A program made the translations under genes and the position numbers. Positions 29,382 to 36,844 of a stretch of 36,844 nucleotides of DNA are shown here, in pieces (position 1 is the first letter of the stretch; every line of letters begins with the position of its first letter). Location: contig NZ_PENI01000056.1 of assembly GCF_003688995.1 (NCBI RefSeq), positions 1 through 36,844 of the forward strand, written 5' to 3'. The notes beneath the pieces are model-generated. The model had not been told where the DNA came from. It did not search any database and saw only the letters and a program-made list of their open reading frames with translations. The DNA is from Streptomyces shenzhenensis (GTDB lineage: Bacteria > Actinomycetota > Actinomycetes > Streptomycetales > Streptomycetaceae).

Positions 29382-30224
29382 ATGGCCGGGACGGACGAGG
29401 AGGTCGTCGCCGCCGCGGACGATGCGCTGTATGTGCTCACGGCCGTGCTGCTGACACCGGCGCAGTTTCCGAGCGTGCTGGGCGACGACTACCCGGAGGC
29501 CTGCGCGGCACTCGGACTCGCGCCGCTGGCCGACGGGTACGGCCTGGTGCTCGGCCAGGACGGCGAGGGAGCCCGCTGGACGGTCGCCATCGACGACGTC
29601 TCGCTGGTCGCCGTCGCGATCGCGTCCTGGGACTGCGGCATGGAGTACGACCTGTCGCCGGACGAGCGCACGGTCGTCGCGGCCCTGCCGGGCTGGCCGC
29701 TCGCGGTCGCCGTCGCCGCACCGGGCGTGCCGGCGCCGCACGATCCCGCACCCGATGTGGCGGACGGCCCGCCGCTGGCCCCGCCGGACACCGGTACCTG
29801 GGGCCCGGCCCAGCGGCGGCTCGGCGCCGACGAGATCGCGTTGCAGTGGGCGGTCTGGCGGGAGCAGATCGACGACGCCGACTTCTCCCTGCCCGCCGCC
29901 GCACCGAAGGAGGCCGCGGAAGCGGCCCCAGAAGGCGCGGAAGGGCCCGCCGAAGGCCACCGCGGCGTCCGGCGCGTCCTGGCCGAGGCCCGCGCCTATG
30001 TGGCCGCACCACCGCCGATCGGCCGGGTCCGCTCGTCGTTCGCCCCGGGCGACGCCCGGACGCTGCGCGCCGACGGGCCCGGCTGGTCGATGGTGGCCCG
30101 CACCGACGACATCGCGTTCGTGCTGCTGGACGAGGAGCCCGGCGAGGTACTGCCGGTGGGCCGCGGCCCGGAGCTGCCCGGGCTCCTGGAGGCACTCGAC
30201 AAGCTGGCCGTGCGCCCCAGTTGA
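29382..30224 (+). CDS. Hypothetical protein, actinomycete type
   Basis: 280 residues that I do not recognise as a characterised family. The N-terminal half (1-115) is compact and acidic, with alternating hydrophobic stretches (ALYVLTAVLLTPAQFPSVLG, RWTVAIDDVSLVAVAIASWD, AALPGWPLAVAVAAPG). An Ala/Pro-rich linker (about 115-205) follows, then a second compact segment (SFAPGDARTLRADGPGWSMV, DIAFVLLDEEPGEVLPVG). No signal peptide, membrane helix or catalytic motif is visible, so a cytosolic, possibly regulatory, protein is likely. The ATG at 29382 has GGGGAGG about 6 nt upstream and a clear promoter, so it is almost certainly expressed. Transcribed alone. Confidence 0.75.
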   Translation: MAGTDEEVVAAADDALYVLTAVLLTPAQFPSVLGDDYPEACAALGLAPLADGYGLVLGQDGEGARWTVAIDDVSLVAVAIASWDCGMEYDLSPDERTVVAALPGWPLAVAVAAPGVPAPHDPAPDVADGPPLAPPDTGTWGPAQRRLGADEIALQWAVWREQIDDADFSLPAAAPKEAAEAAPEGAEGPAEGHRGVRRVLAEARAYVAAPPPIGRVRSSFAPGDARTLRADGPGWSMVARTDDIAFVLLDEEPGEVLPVGRGPELPGLLEALDKLAVRPS

Positions 30225-30430
30225 ACCCGTGGCAGCAGTCGCGCGGTGAGGTGGGACGGTGGCCGGGCCGCAGCAGCCGGTAAGTGACCAATGCGGCCGG
30301 CGGCGCCGAATCAGCGGCCCGGGGCCGGGCGCCTGCCGTGCGAAGTGCGGCCCTCGCCACCACCGGACCGTGCCGTCGACACGTCCGGGGGCGGCGAAGC
30401 GGTCGGCTTCCGCGCGCCGAAGGGTGACGC

Positions 30431-30452
30431 GCTGAGGCTCCGGCGCCTCAGC
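30431..30452. terminator. Bidirectional terminator between convergent genes at 30224 and 30448
   Basis: GCTGAGGC (30431-30438) and GCCTCAGC (30445-30452) form a perfect 8-bp stem with a 6-nt loop; it overlaps the stop codon of the minus-strand small membrane protein gene. The 223-bp convergent gap (30225-30447) holds nothing else I can support. Confidence 0.65.
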
Positions 30453-30630
30453 GGCCGAGTTCCTTGCGGGTCACTCGGCGCAGCCTGCGCCGCTGCGAGG
30501 GGTCCAGCGCGAGATACGCGGCGGCCGGAACGCCCACCACGATCAGGAACGCCACCCACCAGGGCAGCCATATCAACAGGATGAGCCCGACCGCCACACC
30601 CCCTGCGGCGATCTTCGCGTTCTTCGACAT
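30448..30630 (-). CDS. 60-residue two-helix membrane protein
   Basis: A small basic membrane protein: MSKNAKIAAGGVAVGLILLI forms the first hydrophobic segment, LPWWVAFLIVVGVPAAAYLA the second, and the tail DPSQRRRLRRVTRKELGR is strongly positive and presumably cytosolic. Similar tiny proteins are common in Streptomyces with no known role. The ATG at 30630 has a strong AAGGAGG 8 nt upstream, which decides it over the open frame reaching 30693. It is divergent from the SNF2 helicase gene, and a Crp-like palindrome lies in the 220-bp gap between. No enzymatic function should be assigned. Confidence 0.75.
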   Translation of the reverse strand: MSKNAKIAAGGVAVGLILLIWLPWWVAFLIVVGVPAAAYLALDPSQRRRLRRVTRKELGR

Positions 30631-30786
30631 GTGCGTCGCCTCCTTCGCGGCCACTGCCGCTCTCTGTTCTGAAAACGGGCCCGTGCTTCCCACAGTTCCG
30701 GACCGCGACCCTGAGACGTCCCTGATACGCGACCCTTACGCACCCCCGAGGCCGGATGTCCGTGCCGCACATCGAGCACTGGCTGA

Positions 30787-30802
30787 AGTGACTCAGGTCA
30801 CA
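30787..30802. promoter_or_regulatory. Crp/FNR-like palindrome GTGA-N6-TCAC
   Basis: AGTGACTCAGGTCACA matches the TGTGA-N6-TCACA Crp/FNR pattern at all but the first base and fits the streptomycete Crp description GTG-N6-GNCAC. It is centred about 56 bp before the SNF2 start, in the divergent promoter region with the small membrane protein gene. Confidence 0.5.
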
Positions 30803-30836
30803 GCCTAGCCGTTCGGGGTCGGCCGCGGACCTGGAG

Positions 30837-30850
30837 TAACCTCGGCGGCC
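30837..30850 (+). promoter_or_regulatory. -10 element for the SNF2-SWIM operon
   Basis: TAACCT at 30837-30842 lies 8 nt before the GTG at 30851, with no ribosome site between, suggesting a near-leaderless message. No convincing -35 is seen, which would be compatible with an activator such as Crp bound upstream. Confidence 0.35.
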
Positions 30851-33754
30851 GTGCCCCCAGTAGTCAAATTTGAGGAGTCGGGCAGAGCTGTGCAGAGCAT
30901 CACCGCGGCCCCACCCCCCGAGTCGTCCGAACTGGCCCGCTGCCCCGCCGTGTTCGTACCGGCCGACCCCGCGCGTGCCGGCCACTTCGCCTTCTGGCGG
31001 CCCGACGGCGCCCATCCCCCCGCTCCGGGCTCGGGAGCCGTCGCGGACCTGGGCGTGGCAGTGTCCGGCGGGCACGGCATCGAGCGGGTGCGCGTGCCCG
31101 CGGTGCTGTTGCCGGTGCGCGCCGCCCTGCCGGTGCTCACACGCGCGCGTGTCGACCCGCTCGCCCATCGGGCCACCGCGTTCTGGGGCTCGGCCGGCCT
31201 GCTGGCCCTGCACTTCCTGGCCCGCGGTCTGCTGCTGCCCGGGCTCTCCCCGGCCGATCACGACGCCTGGCGGGTCGGCCCCCTGACCGCGCGGGACACG
31301 GAACTCGTCCGCGAACTCGCCGCGTCGATGCCGCCGGAGGCGCATGCCGTCCCGGTGAGCGACGCCGAGCCGCCTCGGCTGCCCGCCCCGGAGCGGTTGC
31401 TGCACGCCTTCCTGGACGCGGTCGCCGACACGCTCCCCCGCTCCCCCGCCGCGCCGCTGGTCACGGGCGGCCCGGCGTACGCGGCAACGCGGCCGCAGCA
31501 TCTGCCCGGGCAGCGGGCCTGGGCCGACGGCGTCGCCGCGGGACACGACGCGGGCGTACGGCTCTCGCTGCGGATCGAGGTGCCCGGACTCGACGACACG
31601 TCCCACGACGACGCCCCGCAGCGGTTCCGTGCCGTCCTCCAGGTGCACACCGTCGGCGGTCCGGCGACCGTCGCGGACGCGGCCGAGGTGTGGTCCGGAT
31701 CCGGCCCTTCGGGCCCGGCCTTCGGTCCCCACGCGCGGCTGGACGTCCTGCTGGCCCTGCGCCGCGCGGCCCGCGCCTGGCCGCCGCTCACGGCCCTGCT
31801 GTCGGCGACCGTACCGGACCGCGTCGAACTCGCCGACGACGAGATCACCGAACTCCTCGGAGCGGGCGCGCTTGCCCTGTCCGCGGCGGGCGTCGAGGTG
31901 CACTGGCCCAAGGAACTGTCGCGGGAGCTGTCCGCCCAGGTGGACATCGGCCCGCCGACCGGCGGGAGCGCACGGGAGGCGGCACGCGCGCAGGTGCCGT
32001 CGTTCCTGTCGGCCGACACCCGGCTCGCGTTCACCTGGTGGTTCGCGTTGGACGGCCGGGAACTCTCCCGCGAGGAGCTGGACGTACTGGCCGAGGCCGG
32101 GCGTCCCCTGGTGCGGCTGCGCGACCAGTGGGTGCTGATCGACCCGCGGGAGGCGCGTCGCGCCCGTGCGCGGCAGGACCGCGAGGTCACACCCGTCGAG
32201 GCGCTCGGCGCCGCGCTGACCGGCTCGACGGAGGTCGACGGCCGCCACGTCGACGTACGGCCCACGGGGTGGCTGGCAGAGCTGCGGGAGCGGCTCGCGG
32301 ACCCCGAGGGACAGCAGCCGGTCGGTCCGCCCGCGGCACTCGCCGCCACGCTGCGGGACTACCAGCTGCGGGGGTTCACCTGGCTGGCCCGGATGACGTC
32401 CCTGGGGCTCGGCTGCTGTCTGGCGGACGACATGGGCCTCGGCAAGACCGTCACGCTGATCGCCCTGCATCTGCACCGGCAGACCGACCCCGCCGCGGCC
32501 GGCCCCACGCTCGTGGTCTGCCCGGCGTCCCTGCTGGGCAACTGGCAGCGGGAGATCGAGAAGTTCGCGCCCGGCACCCCGGTGCGCCGCTTCCACGGCC
32601 CGCGACGGACCCTGGACGCGTGCGCCGACGGCGAGTTCGTCCTCACGACGTACGGCACGCTCCGCCTGCAGGCGGGACGCCTCGGCGAGATCCCCTGGGG
32701 CATGGTCGTCGCCGACGAGGCCCAGCACGTGAAGAACCCGTACGCGGCGACGGCGCGGGCGCTGCGTTCCGTCGGAGCACGCGCACGCGTGGCGCTCACC
32801 GGCACCCCGGTGGAGAACAATCTGTCGGAACTGTGGGCGATCCTCGACTGGACGACCCCCGGGCTGCTGGGCCGCCACGGCACCTTCCGCGCCCGGTACG
32901 CGCAGGCCGTCGAGGACGGCCGTGACCCCGCCGCCGGGCAGCGGCTCGCCCGGCTGGTGCGACCGTTCCTGCTGCGGCGCCGCAAATCGGATCCGGGCAT
33001 CGCGCCCGAACTGCCGCCGAAGACCGAGACCGATCACACCGTACCGCTGACCGGGGAGCAGACGGGCCTGTACGAGGCCCTGGTCCGGGAGACGCTGGAG
33101 GCGGTCTCCACGGCCGACGGCATGGCGCGCCGGGGGCTGATCGTGAAGCTGCTGACCGGTCTGAAGCAGATCTGCAATCACCCGGCGCAGTTCCTCAAGG
33201 AGGACACCGGCAGGATCGCCGGACGGTCGGGGAAGCTGGAGTCGCTGGACGAACTCCTCGACACGATCCTCTCCGAGGGGGCGGGCGTGCTCGTCTTCAC
33301 CCAGTACGTACGGATGGCACGCCTCCTGGAACGGCATCTGGCGGCCCGCGGGGTGCCCGCGCAGCTGCTGCACGGCGGCACGCCCGTGACCGAGCGCGAG
33401 AAGCTGGTGCAGCGCTTCCAGGAGGGCGAGGTGCCCGTCTTCCTGCTCTCGTTGAAGGCGGCCGGCACGGGCCTGAACCTGACCCGGGCCGAGCACGTCG
33501 TGCACTACGACCGCTGGTGGAACCCGGCGGTGGAGGCGCAGGCCACCGACCGCGCGTACCGCATCGGCCAGACCCGGCCCGTACAGGTGCACCGGCTGAT
33601 CGCCGAGGGAACCGTGGAGGACCGCATCGCGGAACTGCTGAACCGCAAGCGGGAACTGGCCGACGCCGTCCTCGGCTCCGGCGAGGCGGCGTTCACAGAA
33701 CTGACAGACACGGAACTGGCCGCACTGGTGGAGCTGCGCGGGGAGTCGCGATGA
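30851..33754 (+). CDS. SNF2-family helicase/ATPase
   Basis: 967 residues. The N-terminal 480 residues form the bacterial SNF2-associated region. The helicase core follows: DYQLRGFTWLARM, then Walker A DDMGLGKT (527-533 for DMGLGKT), DEAQ box at 622-625, motif III LTGTPVEN near 648, and motifs IV-VI in VFTQYVRMARLLERHL, LSLKAAGTGLNLTRA and QATDRAYRIGQTRPVQVHRL. Such proteins translocate on duplex DNA and remodel bound protein (RapA/HepA type). The GTG at 30851 fits a -10 8 nt upstream; a GTG at 30890 behind GAGGAG is an alternative. Its stop overlaps the SWIM-protein start by ATGA, so the two are translationally coupled and likely form one complex. Confidence 0.92.
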   Translation: MPPVVKFEESGRAVQSITAAPPPESSELARCPAVFVPADPARAGHFAFWRPDGAHPPAPGSGAVADLGVAVSGGHGIERVRVPAVLLPVRAALPVLTRARVDPLAHRATAFWGSAGLLALHFLARGLLLPGLSPADHDAWRVGPLTARDTELVRELAASMPPEAHAVPVSDAEPPRLPAPERLLHAFLDAVADTLPRSPAAPLVTGGPAYAATRPQHLPGQRAWADGVAAGHDAGVRLSLRIEVPGLDDTSHDDAPQRFRAVLQVHTVGGPATVADAAEVWSGSGPSGPAFGPHARLDVLLALRRAARAWPPLTALLSATVPDRVELADDEITELLGAGALALSAAGVEVHWPKELSRELSAQVDIGPPTGGSAREAARAQVPSFLSADTRLAFTWWFALDGRELSREELDVLAEAGRPLVRLRDQWVLIDPREARRARARQDREVTPVEALGAALTGSTEVDGRHVDVRPTGWLAELRERLADPEGQQPVGPPAALAATLRDYQLRGFTWLARMTSLGLGCCLADDMGLGKTVTLIALHLHRQTDPAAAGPTLVVCPASLLGNWQREIEKFAPGTPVRRFHGPRRTLDACADGEFVLTTYGTLRLQAGRLGEIPWGMVVADEAQHVKNPYAATARALRSVGARARVALTGTPVENNLSELWAILDWTTPGLLGRHGTFRARYAQAVEDGRDPAAGQRLARLVRPFLLRRRKSDPGIAPELPPKTETDHTVPLTGEQTGLYEALVRETLEAVSTADGMARRGLIVKLLTGLKQICNHPAQFLKEDTGRIAGRSGKLESLDELLDTILSEGAGVLVFTQYVRMARLLERHLAARGVPAQLLHGGTPVTEREKLVQRFQEGEVPVFLLSLKAAGTGLNLTRAEHVVHYDRWWNPAVEAQATDRAYRIGQTRPVQVHRLIAEGTVEDRIAELLNRKRELADAVLGSGEAAFTELTDTELAALVELRGESR

Positions 33755-35049
33755 CCCGGTACGACGACGACACGGAGCGCACGTTCCCCGCGCTGCCGCC
33801 CGCGCGCGGGCGGGGCTTCGCACAGACGTGGTGGGGCCGGGCGTGGCTGCGCGCCCTGGAGGACACGGCGCTGGACGGGGCGCAGGTAAAGGCGGGGCGC
33901 AGGCTCGCGCGCTCCGGGGCGGTGGGCGCGGTCTCGGTGCGGCCGGGCCGGGTCACGGCGATCGTCCGGGACCCGGGACGCGCCGCGCACCGGGCCGATG
34001 TGCTGCTGCCGGAGCTCCCGGACGAACAGTGGGACCGGCTGCTCGACCTGGTCGTCGAGCGGGCCGGGCACGTGGCGGCGCTGCTCGACCGCGAGATGCC
34101 GCCCCACCTGGTCGAGGACGCGGCGGTCGCGGGGATCGAACTGCTGCCGGGACTGGGCGATCTGGAGCCCGAGTGCGACTGCGGCACCTGGGACCACTGC
34201 GGGCACACGGCGGCGCTGTGCCACCAGGTGGCGCGGCTGCTGGACGAGGATCCGTTCGTGCTGCTGCTGTTGCGGGGGCGGGGCAGACACGCCCTGCTGG
34301 ACGCATTGCAGTCACGTACCGCGGTGCCCGAGGGACCGGTCGACGAGCCGGACGGAGTGGACGCCGCGGAGGCCTGGGCGGCCGGCGGCATCCTGCCGCC
34401 CCTGCCCGCCCCGCCCCCGCTGCCCGACGCGCCCGGCCGGCCGCCGTCCCTGGACGCCGAGGCGGCACCGGCGCCCGGGATCGACCCTGAGGCGCTCGCG
34501 TACCTTGCCGCGCGGACCGCCGCGGAGGCGCGTCGGCTGCTCGCCGGGGCGCTCCACGGTGCGCCGGGGCAGGCAAGGACCGAACCGGAGCTGACGGTGG
34601 GCCAGGACGCCGTGCGGCTCGCCGCGGGCGCCCCCGGTAGGGCCGTCGCGCACCGCCTGGCGGACGGTTCGGGCCGCGACCCGGAAGGTCTGGAGACGGC
34701 CGCGCGCGCCTGGCGCCACGGCGGCGCTGAGGCGCTGGCCGTGCTCGACGAGGAGTGGCAGTTGGAGGGCAACGCCCTGGCACGCGCGTGTGCCGCGCTG
34801 GACGCCGCCTGGGACGAGGACGACCGGCCGGCGCTGCGGCGGGCGGGCAACCGATGGACCGTGCACGGCGCGGGCGTGCAGCTGCGGCTGGGGCGGGACG
34901 GCCGCTGGTGGCCCTACCGGCTGCGTGGTCACTGGATCCCCGCGGGGGACGCGGCGCGGGATCCGGCGACGGCCCTCGCGACGGCCCGGCCGGCCCTTGA
35001 GGAGGAGCCGTCCGTGAGCCCTGACGGACCGGTGGCCGTGCGGGAGTGA
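33751..35049 (+). CDS. SWIM zinc-finger protein
   Basis: 432 residues. A SWIM finger of CxCx(n)CxH type is seen in PECDCGTWDHCGHTAALC (near residues 144-161). The N-terminal RGFAQTWWGRAWLRALEDTA is characteristic of bacterial SWIM proteins. The central part is Pro-rich, and the C-terminal half contains AARAWRHGGAEALAVLDEEW and RRAGNRWTVHGAGVQLRLGR. SWIM domains bind DNA or protein and recur beside, or fused to, SNF2 ATPases; here the two are separate coupled genes (ATGA overlap at 33751-33754), so this is probably the DNA- or partner-recognition subunit. The function of the pair in Streptomyces is not established; repair or chromatin-protein remodelling is an inference. Confidence 0.88.
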   Translation: MTRYDDDTERTFPALPPARGRGFAQTWWGRAWLRALEDTALDGAQVKAGRRLARSGAVGAVSVRPGRVTAIVRDPGRAAHRADVLLPELPDEQWDRLLDLVVERAGHVAALLDREMPPHLVEDAAVAGIELLPGLGDLEPECDCGTWDHCGHTAALCHQVARLLDEDPFVLLLLRGRGRHALLDALQSRTAVPEGPVDEPDGVDAAEAWAAGGILPPLPAPPPLPDAPGRPPSLDAEAAPAPGIDPEALAYLAARTAAEARRLLAGALHGAPGQARTEPELTVGQDAVRLAAGAPGRAVAHRLADGSGRDPEGLETAARAWRHGGAEALAVLDEEWQLEGNALARACAALDAAWDEDDRPALRRAGNRWTVHGAGVQLRLGRDGRWWPYRLRGHWIPAGDAARDPATALATARPALEEEPSVSPDGPVAVRE

Positions 35050-35067
35050 GCGGCTGACGGTTCGTCG

Positions 35068-35087
35068 GCCGGGTTCCACGGCCCGGC
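35068..35087. terminator. Possible terminator after the SNF2-SWIM operon
   Basis: GCCGGG (35068-35073) and CCCGGC (35082-35087) form a 6-bp stem 18 nt past the SWIM gene stop. Short, no T-run. Confidence 0.35.
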
Positions 35088-35192
35088 GATTGGACGAGTG
35101 GGCGCCGCCCTGCGTTCATCCGGCAGTCGTACCGATTTCCCTCCGGGGCTCAAATCTGGCCAATGCCATCGAACTTGACCTCTGGAGGCCCG

Positions 35193-36539
35193 ATGTCCTC
35201 GCACACCACCGGCCGGCGCCGAGCCCACCGTTCCGTCGTCACGGGGCTTCCGCTGGCCCTGGCAGCCGCCCTCGTGGCAACCGGCACGGCCGCGGCGGCG
35301 CCGACGGGGGCGGCGAAGGCCCATGTCGTCCGCACGGCGACGCTCGCGGACATTCCGCTGGGCACGTTCAGCAACGCCCTGCTGCCCGGCAGCGTGGCCG
35401 ACGACCGGGGGGTGGACCTCGGCGGCATCGGCAGCGACATCTACCCCACGGGCCGCAAGGACGAGTTCTGGACGGTGACCGACCGCGGACCGAACGGCCA
35501 GATCAAGGTCGACGGCCAGAAGCGCCGCACGTTCCCCGTGCCCGGCTTCGACCCGGCGATCGTGAAGATCCGGCTGTCCGGAAGCAGCGTCAAGGTGCTC
35601 GACGCGATCCCCCTCACCACGTCCTCCGGCAAGGCCGTCACCGGGCTGTCCAACCAGAAGTCGCGCGACGAGGCGCCGTACACCTACGACGCCACGACGC
35701 TGCTGTCGTACAACCCGAACGGCCTGGACACCGAGGGCATCGTGCGGGCCGCGGACGGCACGTTCTGGCTGGTCGACGAGTACGGGCCGTCGCTGGTCCA
35801 TGCCTCCGCGCGCGGCAAGGTGCTCACCCGGTACGTGCCCGAGGGGCTGAACCTGACCGGTGCCGACTACCCGGTGGTGGAGGCGCTGCCGTCCGTGCTG
35901 CTGCACCGCAAGGGGAACCGCGGCTTCGAGGGGCTGGCCCTGCTGCCCGGCGGTGACCTCGTGATGGCCCTGCAGAGCCCGCTCTCGCTGCCGGACGCGG
36001 CCTCCGGGGACGCCTCGCGCACGACCCGGCTGCTGCGCTTCTCGCCGAAGAAGAAGGCGGTCACCGCCGAGTACGCCTACCGGTTCGACCCGGTCGGCGT
36101 GGTGGACCCGGGCGAGGACGACACGTCCGAGCTGAAGATCTCCTCGGTGGTGGCCCTCGGCGGTGACCGGCTGCTGGTCGAGGAGCGCACCGACAAGGCG
36201 GCCCGCCTCCAGGTGGTGAAGCTGAGCCGCAAGGCCGACATCCTCGGCGGCCCCTGGGACGACGACACCACGTCGCCCTCGCTGGAGCAGCTGGACGACC
36301 CGGCCGCCGCGGGCGTCCCGGTGCTCGCCAAGCGGCTCGTGGTCGACCTCGGCAAGGTGAGCGGCTTGCCGGGGAAGATCGAGGGCGTCGCGCGCGTGGA
36401 CCATGACACGCTCGCCCTCATCAACGACAACGACTTCGGGATGACGGACGGCTCGGGCGCCTTCGACGCGCAGGGCCGGCTCGTCGACAGCGGCATCGAG
36501 ACGAGCGTGACCTACGTCCGGCTGCCCCACGGCATCTGA
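35193..36539 (+). CDS. Exported phytase-like esterase (esterase-like activity of phytase family)
   Basis: 448 residues. The N-terminus has a basic start (GRRRAHRSVV), a hydrophobic stretch GLPLALAAALVATGTAAAA and an Ala-rich cleavage region, so the protein is exported by Sec or possibly Tat (the twin-Arg match is loose). The mature part is a beta-propeller-like domain of the family annotated as esterase-like activity of phytase: GGIGSDIYPTGRKDEFWTVT followed by DRGPNGQ, GLDTEGIVRAADGTFWLVDE, YGPSLVHAS, NRGFEGLALLPGGDLVMALQ, KIEGVARVDHDTLALINDND. Members hydrolyse phosphate esters or simply bind; the substrate is unproven. The ATG at 35193 has CTGGAGG 5 nt upstream; an in-frame ATG at 35163 is less well supported. 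It converges on xylA. Confidence 0.85.
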   Translation: MSSHTTGRRRAHRSVVTGLPLALAAALVATGTAAAAPTGAAKAHVVRTATLADIPLGTFSNALLPGSVADDRGVDLGGIGSDIYPTGRKDEFWTVTDRGPNGQIKVDGQKRRTFPVPGFDPAIVKIRLSGSSVKVLDAIPLTTSSGKAVTGLSNQKSRDEAPYTYDATTLLSYNPNGLDTEGIVRAADGTFWLVDEYGPSLVHASARGKVLTRYVPEGLNLTGADYPVVEALPSVLLHRKGNRGFEGLALLPGGDLVMALQSPLSLPDAASGDASRTTRLLRFSPKKKAVTAEYAYRFDPVGVVDPGEDDTSELKISSVVALGGDRLLVEERTDKAARLQVVKLSRKADILGGPWDDDTTSPSLEQLDDPAAAGVPVLAKRLVVDLGKVSGLPGKIEGVARVDHDTLALINDNDFGMTDGSGAFDAQGRLVDSGIETSVTYVRLPHGI

Positions 36540-36582
36540 CGGTCCCGCGCAGGAGAAGCACGGCGGTACCGACCGGACATCG

Positions 36583-36631
36583 GCACGCGCGCGTGGAGCG
36601 GCAGGAAATGCGCCGCCCCACGCGCGCGTGC
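36583..36631. terminator. Strong bidirectional terminator between the esterase and xylA
   Basis: GCACGCGCGCGTGG (36583-36596) pairs perfectly with CCACGCGCGCGTGC (36618-36631), and an inner GCGGC/GCCGC (36598-36602 with 36612-36616) extends the stem to 19 bp with one mismatch. It fills the gap between convergent stop codons. Confidence 0.8.
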
Positions 36632-36633
36632 GT

Positions 36634-36844
36634 TCAGCCCCGGACGCCGAGGAGGTGGTCCATGGCGAGTTGGTCGAGGTGTTCGAAGGCCATGCCGCGG
36701 GCGGCGGCGGTCTCGACGTCGAAGTCCTCGTAGGCGGTGCGGTCCGCGAGCAGTGCCTGGAGGCCGTCGGCGGCGGTGGGCCGGGCGAGCTGGTCGAGGC
36801 GGGCGGCCGTGAGGGCCTGCTGGACCTCGGGGTCGGCGCGGAAG
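36634..36844 (-). CDS. xylA: Xylose isomerase, C-terminal part (runs off the right edge)
   Basis: The last 70 codons of a minus-strand gene whose start lies beyond the window; the stop (TGA) is at 36636-36634. The peptide contains FRADPEVQQALTAARLDQLA, RPTAADGLQALLADR, YEDFDVETAAARGMAF and EHLDQLAMDHLLGVRG. This matches the C-terminal tail of actinomycete xylose isomerase, the TIM-barrel, metal-dependent enzyme that converts D-xylose to D-xylulose (and glucose to fructose in industrial use). The tail forms the dimer-embracing arm; the catalytic barrel is outside the window. No stop or frameshift is seen. Neighbouring xylulokinase or a ROK regulator would be expected to the right. Confidence 0.85.
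   Translation of the reverse strand, partial: FRADPEVQQALTAARLDQLARPTAADGLQALLADRTAYEDFDVETAAARGMAFEHLDQLAMDHLLGVRG

Noticed and set aside
1..36844. CRISPR arrays, tRNA or rRNA genes, prophage or attachment sites
   Set aside because: No regularly spaced repeats, tRNA cloverleafs, integrase or phage genes were seen in either strand; the direct repeats found are short tandem units only.

Overview
The window looks like a piece of a Streptomyces chromosome. The evidence is very high G+C, GTG starts, several promoters whose -10 lies 6-9 nt before the start codon (leaderless messages), and marker families: a conservon (Cvn) operon, DUF5709, DUF6397, DUF3516, F420-dependent enzymes and type B ribosomal protein L31. 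No tRNA, rRNA, CRISPR array, prophage or biosynthetic cluster was seen. The only mobile-element trace is a transposase tail at the left edge.

Layout. 1-2406: transposase tail, then an iron-dependent alcohol dehydrogenase divergent from a LysR regulator. 2407-2532: gene-free, with a MerR-type promoter that drives no visible gene. 2533-6984: a YjbQ protein, then a sulfonate-type (ssu) locus made of a cysteine-ended leader peptide, permease, ATPase, a substrate-binding lipoprotein that has lost its middle, and an FMO-like flavoprotein. 6997-10316: an MltG-like lytic transglycosylase, an ABC exporter, and a divergent MarR regulator with a dyad between them. 10362-15853: a secreted PNGase A-like glycoamidase divergent from a two-gene heteromeric ABC exporter whose ATPase motifs are split between the subunits. 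15854-21431: DUF5709, L31 type B, a DUF457 membrane protein, a Ski2-like helicase with DUF3516, and TesB thioesterase.

21461-28481 holds the main signalling island. An MHYT membrane sensor, CvnA histidine kinase, CvnB roadblock, CvnC DUF742 protein and CvnD GTPase run on the minus strand. Next to them are an F420/PPOX-type oxidoreductase, a second CvnB-like roadblock protein and DUF6397. 28633-36844: a methyltransferase, an unknown protein, a 60-residue membrane protein, a SNF2 helicase translationally coupled to a SWIM zinc-finger protein behind a Crp-like palindrome, an exported phytase-like esterase, and the 3' end of xylose isomerase reading in from the right.

How the genes may work together. 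The ssu locus carries the architecture for cysteine-sensed attenuation of sulfur uptake, but its binding protein appears broken. In the conservon block, the membrane sensor and kinase would feed a roadblock/DUF742/GTPase module at the membrane, with a spare roadblock subunit nearby. I see no wholly unprecedented system. The best leads are the ssu leader with its deleted binding protein, the MHYT-extended conservon with the extra roadblock, and the SNF2/SWIM pair.
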